NCBI GenBank assembly: GCA_026985655.1
Contig: JALSQB010000222.1
Coordinates: forward strand, 1-6,757
DNA from: Campylobacteraceae bacterium
GTDB lineage: Bacteria > Campylobacterota > Campylobacteria > Campylobacterales > Sulfurovaceae
Reading direction: 5' to 3'
DNA length: 6,757 nucleotides
The translations under genes and the position numbers were made by a program. Below, one piece after another: positions 6,012-6,757 of this stretch. Position 1 is the first letter of the stretch. The number at the start of each line of letters is the position of its first letter. The notes beneath the pieces are model-generated. The model was not told the origin of the DNA. It did not search any database and was given only the letters and a program-made list of their open reading frames with translations.

Positions 6012-6757
6012 AAGAGGATATGGAAGAGGATATGGTCGAAGAGAGAGTTCTAACTCCTTATGGATAGTTATCTTATTAGCATTGGTAGGAGGAGGAGCTT
6101 TTGTCTATACATCAAAAAGTTTTGAGCGTAATGCACCTGTTATTGAGAGTGCAAGTTCTATTTATTGGAACAGAAAAGATCCTTTAAAAATAAAACTTTC
6201 AGATGAAAGTGGATTGAAATCTTATGAGATAAAAATCAGAGATGAGAAAAATGAAATCATTGTTGCCAATGAGATGATATTGGAATCAGTACATGACAAA
6301 ATAGTAGAGATAAAATATCCTAAAAAAGCCGTTAATGGTGTTTTATTAGATCCACGTGCAGACAAATTACAAATTACATTTAGTGCAACTGACAAAAGTA
6401 ATTGGAACTTCTTTCAAGGAAATACCATTGTTAAAAAGATAAATGTATTTGTTGATTATAAACGTCCAGATATTAATATTTTGTCTAACTCTTATTCTAT
6501 TACAAGAGGTGGCTCAGCATTGGTTGTCTTTCAAGTAAAAGACAGAGCATTAAAGCGTTTTGTGGTAGAAGCAGGGGGAAGAACTTTTAAGGCACAACCT
6601 TACAAAAAAGAGGGTTATTATGCCACACTTATTGCATGGCCTTTTAATGCTGAAAATTTTGTGGCAAATATTCGAGCTGAAGATATGGCAGGAAATAGAC
6701 GTGTTACCAATATTCCTTTATATTTATTGGCTAAACGCTATAAAACTTCTTGGATTC
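6001..6757 (+). CDS. membrane-anchored envelope protein, N-terminal part (probable M23-type peptidase)
   Basis: The frame is open from the ATG at 6001 to the window edge, giving 252 residues with no stop, so the gene is truncated at its 3' side by the window only. Residues 1-15 are very basic and glycine-rich (MGRRRGYGRGYGRRE). A single transmembrane helix follows at about 20-37 (LWIVILLALVGGGAFVYT), so the rest should lie in the periplasm. That part begins SFERNAPVIE, then has beta-rich repeats with D-x-SG-type turns such as KIKLSDESGLKSYEIKI and FVANIRAEDMAGN, resembling Ig-like or bacterial adhesion folds. From memory, epsilonproteobacterial M23 metallopeptidases have such an N-terminal region before a C-terminal catalytic domain. 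No catalytic HxH or HxxxD residues fall inside the window, so the peptidase label is an inference. It is the third gene of the nadC operon. Confidence 0.8.
   Translation, partial: MGRRRGYGRGYGRRESSNSLWIVILLALVGGGAFVYTSKSFERNAPVIESASSIYWNRKDPLKIKLSDESGLKSYEIKIRDEKNEIIVANEMILESVHDKIVEIKYPKKAVNGVLLDPRADKLQITFSATDKSNWNFFQGNTIVKKINVFVDYKRPDINILSNSYSITRGGSALVVFQVKDRALKRFVVEAGGRTFKAQPYKKEGYYATLIAWPFNAENFVANIRAEDMAGNRRVTNIPLYLLAKRYKTSWI
6011..6034 (+). repeat. two tandem copies of a 12-base unit
   Basis: GAAGAGGATATG occurs at 6011-6022 and again, identically, at 6023-6034, and one further base continues the match. It is in frame and produces RGYGRGYG in the cytoplasmic tail of the envelope protein. 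A 12-base period keeps the frame if copies are gained or lost by replication slippage. Confidence 0.85.

Noticed and set aside
1..6757. New defence, toxin-antitoxin or mobile system
   Set aside because: The genes are recognisable housekeeping or widespread families. I see no transposase, integrase, direct-repeat array or toxin-sized gene pair.

Overview
The window is AT-rich, densely packed chromosomal DNA with short or overlapping gene junctions. It most likely comes from a member of the Campylobacterota (the former Epsilonproteobacteria). The best evidence is the NadC protein, whose 'TRKTRPLLR...KDTHL' wording and overall pattern resemble the Helicobacter form as I remember it. The low GC content and the extended -10 promoters (TGnTATAAT) without clear -35 boxes also fit. 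I cannot name a genus. No mobile element, CRISPR array, tRNA, rRNA or prophage gene is visible, and no gene-free stretch exceeds about 90 bases.

Layout. (1) Bases 32-1773, plus strand: a MoxR-family AAA+ ATPase is joined by a one-base TAATG overlap to a short, soluble DUF58 protein. They form a two-gene chaperone/VWA-like module, and the strand then switches, so no BatA/BatB-type gene follows. (2) Bases 1759-2721, minus strand: a DUF1835-family protein of unknown function whose 3' end overlaps the DUF58 gene tail to tail. (3) Bases 2758-3678, plus strand: a predicted lipoprotein alpha/beta hydrolase with an intact Ser-Asp-His triad. (4) Bases 3687-4145, minus strand: smpB, the trans-translation factor. 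(5) From 4237 to the right edge, plus strand: a tight operon of nadC (NAD synthesis), an NrnA-like DHH phosphoesterase, and the start of a membrane-anchored envelope protein, probably an M23-type peptidase cut by the window edge.

The coding content is ordinary housekeeping and accessory material, and I do not see a new defence or mobile system. The most distinctive signal is regulatory. The 36-base gap between the DUF1835 gene and the hydrolase holds two back-to-back TATAAT boxes, each exactly six bases from its ATG. Neither gene has a Shine-Dalgarno sequence, so both are predicted to make leaderless mRNAs from mutually overlapping promoters. The hydrolase gene also contains two strong terminator-like hairpins near its start, one facing each way. 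A second overlapping divergent promoter pair, with conventional leaders, drives smpB and nadC.
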